NCBI GenBank assembly: GCA_021298575.1
Contig: JAJTFM010000014.1
Location: 20,801 to 84,800 of the forward strand
DNA: 64,000 nucleotides
Direction: 5' to 3'
Source: Saprospiraceae bacterium
GTDB lineage: Bacteria > Bacteroidota > Bacteroidia > Chitinophagales > Saprospiraceae
The translations under genes and the position numbers were made by a program. This document shows, in pieces, positions 35,196 to 45,071 of the stretch. Every line of letters begins with the position of its first letter. Position 1 is the stretch's first letter. Below the pieces are notes generated by a model. It saw nothing but the letters and a program-made list of their open reading frames with translations, ran no database searches and was not told where the DNA came from.

Positions 35196-36716
35196 ATGGC
35201 AGAATCAGATAACAAATCGAATTATCAGTCGTCGGCCGACCGTAACAGGCGCCGCAATCCGCAGAATGGAGAGGGGTTATCCACGTATGTTTTCGGCAAG
35301 GTTCAGCCTCAGGCTGTTCAGTTGGAAGAAGCTGTACTGGGCGCCCTGATGCTTGACCGCGACGCACTTCCGATGGTCATGGACATCCTTCGTCCGGAGA
35401 GTTTTTACACGGAAGGGCACCAGCTTATTTACCGTGCTGTCATCCGCCTCTTTGAGCGCTCCAATCCGGTTGATTTGCTCACTGTAACGGAGGAGTTGAA
35501 AAAGAGTGGTGATCTTGAAAAGGCCGGAGGTGGTTATTATCTGGTAGAGTTGACGCATCGTGTGGCATCTGCTGCCAATATTGAGTATCACGCAAGGATA
35601 ATAGCCCAGAAGCATATACAGCGCGAACTGATCCGGGTGAGTACGAATGTAATTCGCGATGCTTACGAGGATACAACGGATGTCTTCAACCTGCTCGACG
35701 ATGCGGAGAAGGGTCTGTTTGCCATCACGCAGAACAATTTGAGCCGCAGTTATGAATCCATGGGGTCTCTAAGTTCCAAAGTGTTGAAACAGATAGAGGA
35801 GCTTACCCAAAAGGGCGATGGCCTTACCGGTGTGCCGACGGGTTTCACCGATCTGGACAGGCTCACGTCCGGCTGGCAGCCTTCCGATCTGATTATCGTT
35901 GCGGCTCGTCCGGGCATGGGTAAAACCTCTATGGTACTGGCTGTGGCACTGAATGCAGCGCGTGATTTTGGCAAGGGGGTAGCCCTCTTTTCACTTGAGA
36001 TGGCCAGTACGCAGCTTGTTCAGCGACTTATCTCCATGGAGGCTGAGATTGCAGGCAGTAAAATGCGAAACGGAAAACTGGAAGATTACGAATGGCAGCA
36101 ACTACAAACTACGGTAGAGCGTCTCAGCAATGTTCCTATTTTTATTGACGACACTCCCGCAATCAATATTTTTGAACTGAGGGCCAAGTGCCGCCGTATG
36201 AAACAGCAGCACGACATACAAATGGTGATTATTGATTACCTGCAGTTAATGACCGGCTCCACGGAAGGGAAAGGCGGTAACCGCGAACAGGAAATTGCCG
36301 GTATATCGAGGGCCCTGAAAAGCCTTGCCAAAGAGTTGAATATACCCGTTATAGCGCTTTCACAGTTGAGCCGTGCCGTGGAAGTACGGGGAGGAAGCAA
36401 GCGCCCCCAGTTGAGTGACCTTCGTGAATCGGGCAGTATAGAGCAGGATGCAGATATCGTCGCATTTATTTATCGCCCCGAGTACTATCAGATACTGGAA
36501 GACGAGAGCGGCCAAAGCCTGAAGGGAATAGCGGAGTTTATCGTGGCGAAGCACCGCCACGGTGCACTGGATACTGTGCGCATGCGCTTTCAGGATACCT
36601 TCGCCAAGTTTGTCAACCTCGACGATTTTGCCGGAAATGATCCGTTGGCAGGTCCGTTTCAGCCAACAGTCGTTAGCCGTCCATCGAAAATGAATGACGA
36701 GGACATACCGTTCTGA
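35196..36716 (+). CDS. dnaB: Replicative DNA helicase DnaB
   Basis: DnaB is the ring helicase that unwinds DNA ahead of the replisome. At 506 residues it has an N-terminal helical domain (QPQAVQLEEAVLGALMLDRDALPMVMDIL), a linker helix, and a RecA-like domain with Walker A ARPGMGKTS (about 238-246), VIIDYLQLM (Walker B) and the SDLRESGSIEQDADIVAFIYR segment. No intein interrupts it. The first ~25 residues are polar and variable. The upstream DnaA boxes suggest control by the initiator protein. Confidence 0.97.
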   Translation: MAESDNKSNYQSSADRNRRRNPQNGEGLSTYVFGKVQPQAVQLEEAVLGALMLDRDALPMVMDILRPESFYTEGHQLIYRAVIRLFERSNPVDLLTVTEELKKSGDLEKAGGGYYLVELTHRVASAANIEYHARIIAQKHIQRELIRVSTNVIRDAYEDTTDVFNLLDDAEKGLFAITQNNLSRSYESMGSLSSKVLKQIEELTQKGDGLTGVPTGFTDLDRLTSGWQPSDLIIVAARPGMGKTSMVLAVALNAARDFGKGVALFSLEMASTQLVQRLISMEAEIAGSKMRNGKLEDYEWQQLQTTVERLSNVPIFIDDTPAINIFELRAKCRRMKQQHDIQMVIIDYLQLMTGSTEGKGGNREQEIAGISRALKSLAKELNIPVIALSQLSRAVEVRGGSKRPQLSDLRESGSIEQDADIVAFIYRPEYYQILEDESGQSLKGIAEFIVAKHRHGALDTVRMRFQDTFAKFVNLDDFAGNDPLAGPFQPTVVSRPSKMNDEDIPF

Positions 36717-36772
36717 CAAAATGAATTTTCGGGCGGATAACACGAGGCTGTCCGCCCGAAAACAAAAGAGAA

Positions 36773-36988
36773 TTAATTGTCGATGCTCTTCTTGTCAGTT
36801 TCGCGCATACCCTGACGGATTTCGTCTTCCACTGCGTTTTTGGCACTGTTGAACTCGCGTATGCCCTTTCCGATGCCACGCATCAGTTCAGGTATCTTTT
36901 TGCCGCCGAAAAGCAGTACTACTACCAGAAAAATAAGCAGAAACTCGGTGGCGCCCAACTGGCTGAGGAACAAAAGAGTGTTGGTCAT
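36773..36988 (-). CDS. tatA: Sec-independent protein translocase protein TatA
   Basis: The start is set at MTNTLLFLSQLGATEFLLIFLVVVLLFGGKKIPELMRGIGKGIREF, a classic TatA: one N-terminal membrane helix, the FGGKKIPELMRGIGK hinge and an amphipathic helix. The product is 71 residues. The 58 residues before it in the track are non-homologous upstream sequence. TatA forms the twin-arginine translocation pore for folded proteins. tatC is not adjacent. A TACCTTTG (37057-37064, minus strand) about 70 nt upstream may be its promoter. It is convergent with dnaB. Confidence 0.93.
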   Translation of the reverse strand: MTNTLLFLSQLGATEFLLIFLVVVLLFGGKKIPELMRGIGKGIREFNSAKNAVEDEIRQGMRETDKKSIDN

Positions 36989-37117
36989 GATCTGTAAATT
37001 GAAAATTAGAAACGTGGCATTGCTGCCAACTGCCGGAGAAACAGCCCCGGTACAGCAAAGGTACGTCGGAACAGTGGTAGTTGGCCTTGTTATTTGGAAA
37101 TCATTGTGACTATGTGG

Positions 37118-37148
37118 TTGCTTTACTGCCCAAAAGTGTTTAACTTTG
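37118..37148 (+). promoter_or_regulatory. Promoter of recQ
   Basis: TTG (37118-37120), a 20-nt spacer, TAACTTTG (37141-37148), 37 nt before the recQ start. Full match to the phylum promoter form. Confidence 0.75.
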
Positions 37149-37185
37149 AAAACAAATTTCATCAGTCACCACAAAAATCATCAGA

Positions 37186-39333
37186 ATGACGCTCCAGAAT
37201 GCTACTCAGGCTCTTAAAAAGTTCTTTGGTTACGACCAGTTCAGGCCGTTGCAGGCCGATATTATTCAGGCTGTTTACGAACGCCGGGATGTGCTGGTAC
37301 TGATGCCCACCGGCGGAGGCAAAAGTATATGTTATCAGATTCCTGCGGTTACCCTCGAAGGAACAGCCGTTGTCATCAGTCCGCTCATAGCTTTAATGAA
37401 AGATCAGGTAGAGGGGTTGAGTGCCAACGGTATTCCCGCTGCCTATATTAACAGTTCCATGGACGCAGCCCAGATCCGTAGGGTGGAGGATGCGGCTATT
37501 GACGGACATATCAAGGTGTTATATGTCAGTCCCGAAAAAATGGTCTCTCAGGGTTTTCAACCGCTGCTCAAACGGCTTAAAATCACTTTGTTCGCCGTTG
37601 ATGAAGCGCACTGTATTTCTGCGTGGGGGCATGATTTCAGACCCGAATATACCCAGCTGAAATTTCTCAAGGAACAGTACCCGGGCGTACCCATGATCGC
37701 TCTCACGGCAACTGCCGACAAACTGACCCGAAAGGATATAGTCAGCCAGCTCGAACTCAATGATCCTGCTACATTTATAGCGTCTTTCGACCGGCCCAAT
37801 ATCAGTCTGACGGTAGCTTCCGGACAAAAGCGGTTCGAGCAGATTGTGGCTTTCCTGAAAGAACGGCCCCGTCAATCGGGTATTATTTACTGCCTGTCGA
37901 GAAAAAATTGTGAAATACTTGCCGAAAAACTCAACCAAAAGGGATTCCGTGCGGCGTACTATCATGCAGATATGCCGGCCGCCAAAAGGAGTCAGACGCA
38001 GGAGGATTTTATCAACGACCGTGTGCCGATTGTGTGTGCAACCATCGCCTTCGGTATGGGTATTGACAAAAGTAACGTCCGGTTTGTTATCCATTACAAT
38101 CTCCCCAGGAATATGGAGGGGTATTATCAGGAAATAGGTCGGGCAGGCAGGGACGGTTTGCCTGCTGACGCCGTGCTGTTTTTCAGTTATGCTGATGTAA
38201 TGTCTTACCGTGACATGTTCGAACAGGGCGACAGTCCGCAAGAGCAGAAGGATCTGAAAATTGCCAAACTGGAGCGTATGTTTCAGTTTGCCGAGGCACT
38301 GATTTGCCGGCGGAAGACGGTACTTAATTATTTCGGGGAGCCCTACGATCAGAATTGTGGCAACTGCGACGTATGCAAGAACCCGCCAAGGCAGTTCGAC
38401 GGTACCATGGCTGCCCAAAAGGCACTTTCAGCCGTACTGAGGACGGGTGAGAAGGTGGGTATGAACCTGCTGGTGGATATCCTCCGCGGCAGCAGCAAGC
38501 GGGATATCTTTGATAATAATTATCATCAGATCAAGACTTACGGGGCCGGCAAGGAGTACAGTTTCAACGACTGGCTGTATTTTTTGCTGCAGATGATGCA
38601 CCTTGGGCTCATTGAGGTGGCTTACGACGAGCGCCACAGGCTTCGTGTAACCGATGAAGGCAAAAAGGTGCTTTTTGAAGGCAAAAAGGTGCCGCTCGCT
38701 ATGCCAATTCCCAAGGAACAGCAGCAGGAAAGAGCACCTCGCTCGGTGGAAAAGTCCAGGGCCCAGGTGCTTCGGGAAGAGTTGTTCGAGCGCCTTGTTC
38801 AGTTGCGACGTGCAGTTGCACAACGACAGGGAGTGCCGCCATACCTTATTTTCAGCGACGCTACCCTGCAGATTATGGCTGAAAAACATCCTGTTACCGA
38901 CAATGCCATGAAGGAAATTTCAGGGGTTGGCGAACGAAAGCTCCAATTATACGGAGATGTATTTATCGGGGAAATAAGAAAATTTGTAGCCGAAAAGAAG
39001 GGAGAAGGGTATCAGGTACGCGGCGGAACCCAGATTGTCACCTGGGAAATGTTCCGCGACGGAAACAGTGTGGAGGATATAGCACAGACGCGCGGGCTTG
39101 CGGTTACAACCATTCACTCGCACTTGTCCAGTATGTACGAGCACGGCGAAACACTGGATATCACCCGGTGGCTTGAACCCGAAGAGCGCGATATCATTCA
39201 GGGCGCACTTCACCTTTTTGAGGAGCCGTATCAGTTAAGGCCTATTCTCGATCATTTCGATGGTCGCTATTCTTTCGACAAAATTCGCTGGGCTATAGCA
39301 GATGCTCGCAGACGCACACGGGAGCAGGAGTGA
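37186..39333 (+). CDS. recQ: ATP-dependent DNA helicase RecQ
   Basis: RecQ is a 3'-5' helicase of recombination and fork repair. The 715-residue protein has Walker A PTGGGKS (41-47), DEAH (139-142) with ISAWGHDFRPEY, and helicase C motifs ATIAFGMGIDKSNVRFVIHYNLPRNMEGYYQEIGRAGRDG. The zinc-binding cysteines are CRRKTVLNYFGEPYDQNCGNCDVC, followed by the RQC winged helix. An HRDC domain follows (LREELFERLVQLRRAVAQRQGVPPYLIFSDATLQIMAEKHP), and then ~100 residues of an extra helix-turn-helix-like C-terminus (GNSVEDIAQTRGLAVTTIHSHLSSMYEHGE). Confidence 0.96.
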   Translation: MTLQNATQALKKFFGYDQFRPLQADIIQAVYERRDVLVLMPTGGGKSICYQIPAVTLEGTAVVISPLIALMKDQVEGLSANGIPAAYINSSMDAAQIRRVEDAAIDGHIKVLYVSPEKMVSQGFQPLLKRLKITLFAVDEAHCISAWGHDFRPEYTQLKFLKEQYPGVPMIALTATADKLTRKDIVSQLELNDPATFIASFDRPNISLTVASGQKRFEQIVAFLKERPRQSGIIYCLSRKNCEILAEKLNQKGFRAAYYHADMPAAKRSQTQEDFINDRVPIVCATIAFGMGIDKSNVRFVIHYNLPRNMEGYYQEIGRAGRDGLPADAVLFFSYADVMSYRDMFEQGDSPQEQKDLKIAKLERMFQFAEALICRRKTVLNYFGEPYDQNCGNCDVCKNPPRQFDGTMAAQKALSAVLRTGEKVGMNLLVDILRGSSKRDIFDNNYHQIKTYGAGKEYSFNDWLYFLLQMMHLGLIEVAYDERHRLRVTDEGKKVLFEGKKVPLAMPIPKEQQQERAPRSVEKSRAQVLREELFERLVQLRRAVAQRQGVPPYLIFSDATLQIMAEKHPVTDNAMKEISGVGERKLQLYGDVFIGEIRKFVAEKKGEGYQVRGGTQIVTWEMFRDGNSVEDIAQTRGLAVTTIHSHLSSMYEHGETLDITRWLEPEERDIIQGALHLFEEPYQLRPILDHFDGRYSFDKIRWAIADARRRTREQE

Positions 39334-39632
39334 TATGGCCTCTCATACAAACCGGAACTGCTCCGGTCGAACAAGCCGCTGTCGGATTTGTGCCGGAAAA
39401 ATTCGTCTGGAATGAATGTCGGAGAGCAGTAACATAATGGTCATATTTCGGAAAATATGTGAAAAAGACGGGCAAAACAAGGGAACAAAGTGGTAACCAA
39501 CGGCAGTTTGGCGTCCGTTTATCTGGAAATCCTCTAAATCTGTCGGTTTTTGAGAACATTTATTCTGTATTTGGGTTCATTTTAGCGTGAAATCTGACTA
39601 CATTTGCGCGTTTTTTGACAAAAATTAATGTA
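39334..39632 (+). other. Spacer before the aconitase gene
   Basis: The 299-nt gap has no gene-like ORF and no clear hairpin. TACATTTG at 39599-39606, 26 nt before the aconitase start, fits the -7 element. A TTTG at 39570-39573 sits about 25 nt upstream, somewhat further than usual for the -33 element. Confidence 0.45.
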
Positions 39633-41906
39633 ATGGCCTCTACGATATTCGATCTGAAGATGCTGAAGGAGCACTACGCTACCTTCTCCGCCCGCGTTGA
39701 CGCGGCCAAAGCCAAGTTGAACCGCCCGCTGACGCTTTCTGAAAAAATTCTCTTTGCACACTTGCACAGCGATAATCCGCTGACCGACTACAAGCGCGGA
39801 AGCGACTATGTATTCTTTCAGGTTGACCGGGTTGCCATGCAGGACGCCACGGCACAGATGGCCCTGCTGCAGTTCATGACCTGCGGTCGCAGGAAAGTAG
39901 CCGTACCTTCCACTGTTCACTGTGATCACCTGATCACTGCCGAAAACGGAGCATCGAAAGATATGGTTGTGGCGCTGGACAAAAACAAGGAGGTTTTTGA
40001 TTTCCTCAGTACAGTATCCCAAAAGTACGGAATCGGTTTCTGGAAACCGGGTGCAGGTATCATTCACCAGATTGTCCTTGAAAATTACGCGTTTCCCGGA
40101 GGCATGATGATCGGAACCGACTCGCACACGGTGAATGCCGGCGGTCTGGGTATGCTCGCTATTGGTGTGGGTGGTGCTGACGCGGTTGACGCGATGAGCG
40201 GTATGGCCTGGGAGCTGCAGATGCCCAAACTGATTGGAGTCAAACTGACTGGCAAGCTGCGCGGATGGGCTTCACCTAAAGATGTCATTCTGAAAGTGGC
40301 GGGTATTCTCACTGTCAAGGGAGGTACTGGTGCCATCGTGGAATACTTCGGTCCGGGTGCCCAAAGTATGAGTGCAACCGGAAAGGGTACCATCTGTAAC
40401 ATGGGTGCAGAAATTGGCGCAACCACTTCCACATTTGGTTACGACAAGAGCATGGCTCGCTACCTGAAAGCGACCGGACGCAGCAAGATTGCCAACCTGT
40501 GCAATAAAGTTGCTCCTTATCTGACAGGCGATCAGGAGTGCTATGAAAATCCTGAAAAATACTTCGATCAGGTAATCGAGATTGATCTGAGCAAACTGGA
40601 ACCACACATCAATGGTCCGTTTACGCCAGATCTCGCATGGCCACTTTCCAAATTTGCTGCAGCCGTCAAGAAAAACAAGTACCCGGCCAAACTGGAAGTG
40701 GGACTCATCGGTTCCTGTACCAACTCCAGCTATGAAGATCTGACCCGTGCCGCTTCGCTGGCACGTCAGGCGGCAGAAAAGGGTATTGATGTGAAAGCCG
40801 AGTTCACTATCACACCGGGCTCCGAGCTCATCCGTTACACGGCTGAGCGCGACGGACTGCTGAAAGATTTTGAAAAAATTGGTGGCGTTGTAATGGCTAA
40901 TGCCTGTGGCCCCTGTATTGGCCAGTGGGCTCGCCACATGGATGATATGAAGCGCTCAAACTCCATCATGACGTCTTTCAACAGGAACTTCACTTCACGC
41001 AACGATGGCAACCCGAATACACACGCTTTCGTGGCTTCGCCCGAAATTGTGACTGCTTTTGCCATTGCAGGTGATCTGACGTTCAATCCGAAGAAAGGAA
41101 CACTGCTGAACAGCAAGGGTGAAGCCGTTAAACTGGATCCTCCGAAAGGTATTGAACTGCCCAAGGCCGGATTTGCCGTGGAAGATGCCGGTTATGTAGC
41201 GCCTGCCAAGGGTGCTATCAAGGTGGCTGTTGCCAGAGACAGTCAGCGTCTGCAGCTGCTGAAGCCGTTCAAACCAATCAGCAGTGACGAACTACAGGAT
41301 ATGCGCGTGCTGATCAAGGCAAAAGGCAAGTGTACTACCGACCACATTTCCATGGCCGGTCCATGGCTTAAGTTCCGTGGTCACCTCGAAAATATCTCCA
41401 ATAACTGTTACATCGGAGCTGAAAACTTCTTCAACGGAGAGCGCAACAAGGTGTACAACGTGGACAAGGGTGATTACATGGAAGTTCCTGCAAGCGCCCG
41501 TCATTATCAGAAAAAAGGAATCGGAACTATTATTTTCGGTGAAGAAAATCTGGGAGAAGGCTCATCCCGCGAACATGCTGCCATGGAACCGCGCTATCTC
41601 GGCGTCAAGGCTGTAGTGGTCAAATCGTTTGCCCGTATTCACCAGACCAACCTGAAGAAGCAGGGTATGCTGGCGCTTACTTTTGCCAATCCGACTGATT
41701 ACGACAAGGTTCGTCAGGACGACAAGGTGACACTGCTCGGTTTTGAGTCATTTGCTCCTGGCAAACCGTTGCAAATTCGTCTCGATCACACCGATGGCTC
41801 CTCCGAAACTTTTGCCGTGAATCACTCTTACAACGATCAGCAGATTGAATGGGTGAAGGCAGGTAGTGCACTGAACAAGATCCGCGCCGATTTCGGTGCA
41901 AAGTAA
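39633..41906 (+). CDS. acnA: Aconitate hydratase
   Basis: Aconitase converts citrate to isocitrate through cis-aconitate with a 4Fe-4S cluster. The start is [23 protein letters not shown], six codons inside the track ORF. The 757-residue protein shows [24 protein letters not shown], the cluster cysteines in [11 protein letters not shown] and ACGPCIGQW, and the C-terminal swivel domain with [23 protein letters not shown]. It resembles the mitochondrial-type aconitases. It has its own terminator; no other TCA-cycle gene is adjacent. Confidence 0.95.
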   Translation: MASTIFDLKMLKEHYATFSARVDAAKAKLNRPLTLSEKILFAHLHSDNPLTDYKRGSDYVFFQVDRVAMQDATAQMALLQFMTCGRRKVAVPSTVHCDHLITAENGASKDMVVALDKNKEVFDFLSTVSQKYGIGFWKPGAGIIHQIVLENYAFPGGMMIGTDSHTVNAGGLGMLAIGVGGADAVDAMSGMAWELQMPKLIGVKLTGKLRGWASPKDVILKVAGILTVKGGTGAIVEYFGPGAQSMSATGKGTICNMGAEIGATTSTFGYDKSMARYLKATGRSKIANLCNKVAPYLTGDQECYENPEKYFDQVIEIDLSKLEPHINGPFTPDLAWPLSKFAAAVKKNKYPAKLEVGLIGSCTNSSYEDLTRAASLARQAAEKGIDVKAEFTITPGSELIRYTAERDGLLKDFEKIGGVVMANACGPCIGQWARHMDDMKRSNSIMTSFNRNFTSRNDGNPNTHAFVASPEIVTAFAIAGDLTFNPKKGTLLNSKGEAVKLDPPKGIELPKAGFAVEDAGYVAPAKGAIKVAVARDSQRLQLLKPFKPISSDELQDMRVLIKAKGKCTTDHISMAGPWLKFRGHLENISNNCYIGAENFFNGERNKVYNVDKGDYMEVPASARHYQKKGIGTIIFGEENLGEGSSREHAAMEPRYLGVKAVVVKSFARIHQTNLKKQGMLALTFANPTDYDKVRQDDKVTLLGFESFAPGKPLQIRLDHTDGSSETFAVNHSYNDQQIEWVKAGSALNKIRADFGAK

Positions 41907-41927
41907 ATACTGAACTTTATCAGCAGC

Positions 41928-41968
41928 AGGAGCGCCCAGGAAGGAACACTTTCCAGGCGCTCCTTTTT
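41928..41968 (+). terminator. Intrinsic terminator after acnA
   Basis: AGGAGCGCC pairs with GGCGCTCCT around a 19-nt loop, then T5. It begins 22 nt after the acnA stop. Confidence 0.85.
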
Positions 41969-41986
41969 GCTATATGGAAGTCAAGC

Positions 41987-42871
41987 ATGAAAGTTGCCGG
42001 TTTCTCCTTTGTAAGAAATGCCCTGCGCTATGAATACCCCGTGGTAGAGGCAATCACATCCGTCTTGCCGCTATGCGACTATTTTGTAGTAGCTGTTGGT
42101 AACTCCGACGACGAAACACTTGAGCTCATCCGGAGTGTCGGGAGCCCGAAAATACATATTATAGAGACGGTATGGGACGATTCCCTGCGCGAGGGCGGGC
42201 GCGTACTCGCGCAGGAAACCGACAAGGCATTCTCGGCTATTCCGGCGGAGTACGACTGGTGTTTTTACATACAGGGAGACGAGTGTGTGCATGAGGCCGA
42301 GCTGCCGGTTATCCGCTCGTCAATGGAACAGTATCTGAGCGATACCGAAACGGAAGGTTTTCTCTTCAATTACCGGCATTTTTATGGTTCCTACGATTAT
42401 GTGGGTACCAGCCGGATGTGGTACAGGAGGGAGGTACGCATCATACGCAACAACCGGCAGATTTTTTCATACAAGGATGCACAGGGGTTCAGAGTTCGCA
42501 CGGAATCCGGCAACAGGAAACTCAATGTCCGCCTGATTGATGCGCATATTCATCATTATGGCTGGGTACGGGATCCCCGGGCGCAGCAACAGAAGCAGTT
42601 CGGATTTCACCGCCTGTACATGACTGACGAGGGGGTGGCCAAACAGGTTGGAACGTCGGAGACATTTGTTTATGACGGTTCGGAGCCATTACAGTTGTTC
42701 GCGGGTACCCACCCTGCTGTAATGCAGCCAAGGATACAGGCCCGGAACTGGCATTTTGAGACCGACCCCATCCGTGTCAGGTGGTCGCTGAAGGAGCGAA
42801 TTTCCCGGTTTGCAGAGCGTATGACCGGCTGGCGCCCCGGCGAATACAAAAATTACCGGCTGATCCGGTGA
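41987..42871 (+). CDS. Glycosyltransferase (family 2-like)
   Basis: A 294-residue protein with a compact GT-A N-terminus (KVAGFSFVRNALRYEYPVVEAITSVLPLCDYFVVAVGNSDDETLELI) and an acidic FYIQGDECVHEAELP motif in place of a classical DxD. Conserved aromatic and histidine residues lie in the middle (NYRHFYGSYDYVGTSRMWYRREVRII and HHYGWVRDP). It probably acts on a sugar donor for surface glycan or glycoprotein modification, but donor and acceptor are unknown. The gene stands alone between the acnA terminator and the recG promoter. Confidence 0.75.
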   Translation: MKVAGFSFVRNALRYEYPVVEAITSVLPLCDYFVVAVGNSDDETLELIRSVGSPKIHIIETVWDDSLREGGRVLAQETDKAFSAIPAEYDWCFYIQGDECVHEAELPVIRSSMEQYLSDTETEGFLFNYRHFYGSYDYVGTSRMWYRREVRIIRNNRQIFSYKDAQGFRVRTESGNRKLNVRLIDAHIHHYGWVRDPRAQQQKQFGFHRLYMTDEGVAKQVGTSETFVYDGSEPLQLFAGTHPAVMQPRIQARNWHFETDPIRVRWSLKERISRFAERMTGWRPGEYKNYRLIR

Positions 42872-42889
42872 GATCAGCAGTACGAGGTG

Positions 42890-42920
42890 TTGACAAATCA
42901 ACCCGTTTCCATTAACTTTG
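42890..42920 (+). promoter_or_regulatory. Promoter of recG
   Basis: TTG (42890-42892), a 20-nt spacer, TAACTTTG (42913-42920), 30 nt before the GTG start of recG. Confidence 0.78.
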
Positions 42921-42950
42921 TAGGTAGTCAACCACCAAACGCCATATATC

Positions 42951-45059
42951 GTGCCTGCACTCGACTCAAACATTGAATACCTGAAGGGAGTTGGTCCGCA
43001 ACGTGCCGATGCACTGCGCACCGAGCTCGGTATTTTCACCGTACGCGATCTGCTGTTTCATCTGCCGTTTCGCTATGTTGACCGTACGCGATTCCACAGT
43101 ATCCGCGATTTGCACACGGAGGGGGAAACTGTGCAGATAAGAGGTATTCTGCGCCGTCTGGAGACGCTGGGTGACGGACGGGCACGCAGGCTCGTGGGCA
43201 GCCTGCGCGATGATACGGGGCTAATCGAACTGGTTTGGTTCCAGGGGATTCAGTGGCTGGAAAAGTCATTGCATGTAGGCAAGGACTATATTGTTTTCGG
43301 GCGAATAAATGAATTCAACGGTCGTCTGAATATCACACATCCGGAAATGGAGGAGTCGAGCCCGGAGGTACTCGGGGCCAAACCTCGCACACTGGAGCCG
43401 GTTTATCCAAGTACGGAAAAACTAACCAGAAAGGGGCTGGATGCAAAAGGGATTCGCAAGCTGACCCGCGGCCTGCTTGACAGCCTGACGCCAGCTGATT
43501 TACCCGAGACACTTCCGGATATAGTGATGGATAAATTCCGGCTTGTTCCTCGTTGGACGGCCGTTTCAAAAATTCATTTCCCTGAAAATCAGGGTGATCT
43601 GGATACCGCCACTCGCCGTCTGAAGTTTGAGGAGCTGTTCTATTTGCAGTTAAGACTGCTGCAATTGAGAACGAGGCGAAAAGAGGCTTTGAGAGGCTTT
43701 GTTTTTGGCAAGATAGGAGATTTTTTCAATAATTTTTACCACCACAAACTACCTTTCGATCTCACCGGAGCCCAGAAAAGAGTTCTGAAGGAAATCCGTA
43801 ATGATCTGGCTGCAGGCAAGCAGATGAATCGCCTGGTACAGGGCGATGTGGGGTCGGGAAAAACAGTAGTTGCCCTGATGACCATGCTGATGGCTGCCGA
43901 TAACGGCTTCCAGTCCTGTATGATGGCCCCGACCGAAATACTCGCGCAGCAGCACTACGAAAATATCAAATTGCTGGCCGATGATCTTGGGCTCAGTACA
44001 GGATACCTCTCGGGAAGTGTGAAGGGAAAAAAGCGGGAGGCTATTCTGAAGCAACTTGTATCCGGTGATATGCACATTGTGATCGGAACCCATGCCCTGA
44101 TAGAGCCGTGGGTACAGTTTCAGAATCTGGGTCTGAGCATTATTGATGAGCAGCACCGATTTGGTGTTGAGCAGCGCGCAAAACTCTGGCAGAAAAATCC
44201 GGCCGGACCACCGCATGTGCTGGTGATGACAGCCACGCCCATTCCGCGCACGCTGGCGATGACCCTGTATGGCGATCTTGATATCTCGGTAATTGACGAG
44301 CTTCCGCCTGGTAGAAAACCCATCAGCACCATACACAGGACGGAGCATCACCGGCTGCAGGTGCAGGGTTTCATGCGTGATGAAATAGCCAAAGGCAGAC
44401 AGGTTTATGTGGTTTACCCGATGATCGAGGAGACAGAAACCCTTGATCTGCAGAATTTGATGGCGGGATATGAGGCCCTGAGTCGCGATTTTCCGGCGCC
44501 ACAGTTTCAGATATCTGTCGTGCACGGCAAAATGAAGCCAGCAGACAAAGATTTTGAGATGCAGCGTTTTGTGCGGGGCGAAACACAGATAATGGTAGCT
44601 ACAACCGTCATCGAGGTGGGAGTGAACGTACCGAATGCCTCGGTGATGGTCATAGAGAACGCGGAGCGCTTCGGATTATCGCAATTACACCAGCTGCGCG
44701 GGCGCGTGGGCAGGGGTGCAGAACAGAGTTTCTGCCTGTTACTGACGAGTTTCAAGATGAGTTCGGAGAGTAAAGAGCGTATCCAGACTATGGTACGTAC
44801 CAATGACGGTTTTGAAATAGCTGAAGTGGACCTGAAACTGCGCGGGCCTGGCAATATGGAGGGCACCCAGCAAAGTGGCATGCTCCGTTTCATGATTGCC
44901 AATTTGGCGCAGGACGGTCTGATACTCGCAGCTGCCAGGGATACGGCCGTGGAGATACTCGAACAAGATCCCGATTTAAGTACACCTGAAAACCAGCGCC
45001 TGAAAATGCACCTTGCTTCGGAGGGGAAAGAGGCAAAGGTCTGGAGCCGAATTTCCTGA
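42951..45059 (+). CDS. recG: ATP-dependent DNA helicase RecG
   Basis: RecG remodels stalled forks and branched DNA. The GTG start is supported by the promoter 30 nt upstream. The 702-residue protein has the wedge/OB domain (SNIEYLKGVGPQRADALRTELGIFTVRDLLFHLPFRYVDRTRF), Walker A QGDVGSGKT (about 297-305) and IIDEQHRFGVEQR (DExH). MTATPIPRTLAMTLYGDLDISVIDELPPGRKPI and the C-terminal VIENAERFGLSQLHQLRGRVGRG follow. The TRG-like tail (LKLRGPGNMEGTQQSG) is intact. Confidence 0.97.
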   Translation: MPALDSNIEYLKGVGPQRADALRTELGIFTVRDLLFHLPFRYVDRTRFHSIRDLHTEGETVQIRGILRRLETLGDGRARRLVGSLRDDTGLIELVWFQGIQWLEKSLHVGKDYIVFGRINEFNGRLNITHPEMEESSPEVLGAKPRTLEPVYPSTEKLTRKGLDAKGIRKLTRGLLDSLTPADLPETLPDIVMDKFRLVPRWTAVSKIHFPENQGDLDTATRRLKFEELFYLQLRLLQLRTRRKEALRGFVFGKIGDFFNNFYHHKLPFDLTGAQKRVLKEIRNDLAAGKQMNRLVQGDVGSGKTVVALMTMLMAADNGFQSCMMAPTEILAQQHYENIKLLADDLGLSTGYLSGSVKGKKREAILKQLVSGDMHIVIGTHALIEPWVQFQNLGLSIIDEQHRFGVEQRAKLWQKNPAGPPHVLVMTATPIPRTLAMTLYGDLDISVIDELPPGRKPISTIHRTEHHRLQVQGFMRDEIAKGRQVYVVYPMIEETETLDLQNLMAGYEALSRDFPAPQFQISVVHGKMKPADKDFEMQRFVRGETQIMVATTVIEVGVNVPNASVMVIENAERFGLSQLHQLRGRVGRGAEQSFCLLLTSFKMSSESKERIQTMVRTNDGFEIAEVDLKLRGPGNMEGTQQSGMLRFMIANLAQDGLILAAARDTAVEILEQDPDLSTPENQRLKMHLASEGKEAKVWSRIS

Positions 45060-45071
45060 ACAAGCTCTGAG

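Noticed and set aside
37519-38418. 299-codon ORF opposite recQ
   Set aside because: Antisense shadow of a well-supported helicase gene; no protein-family features.
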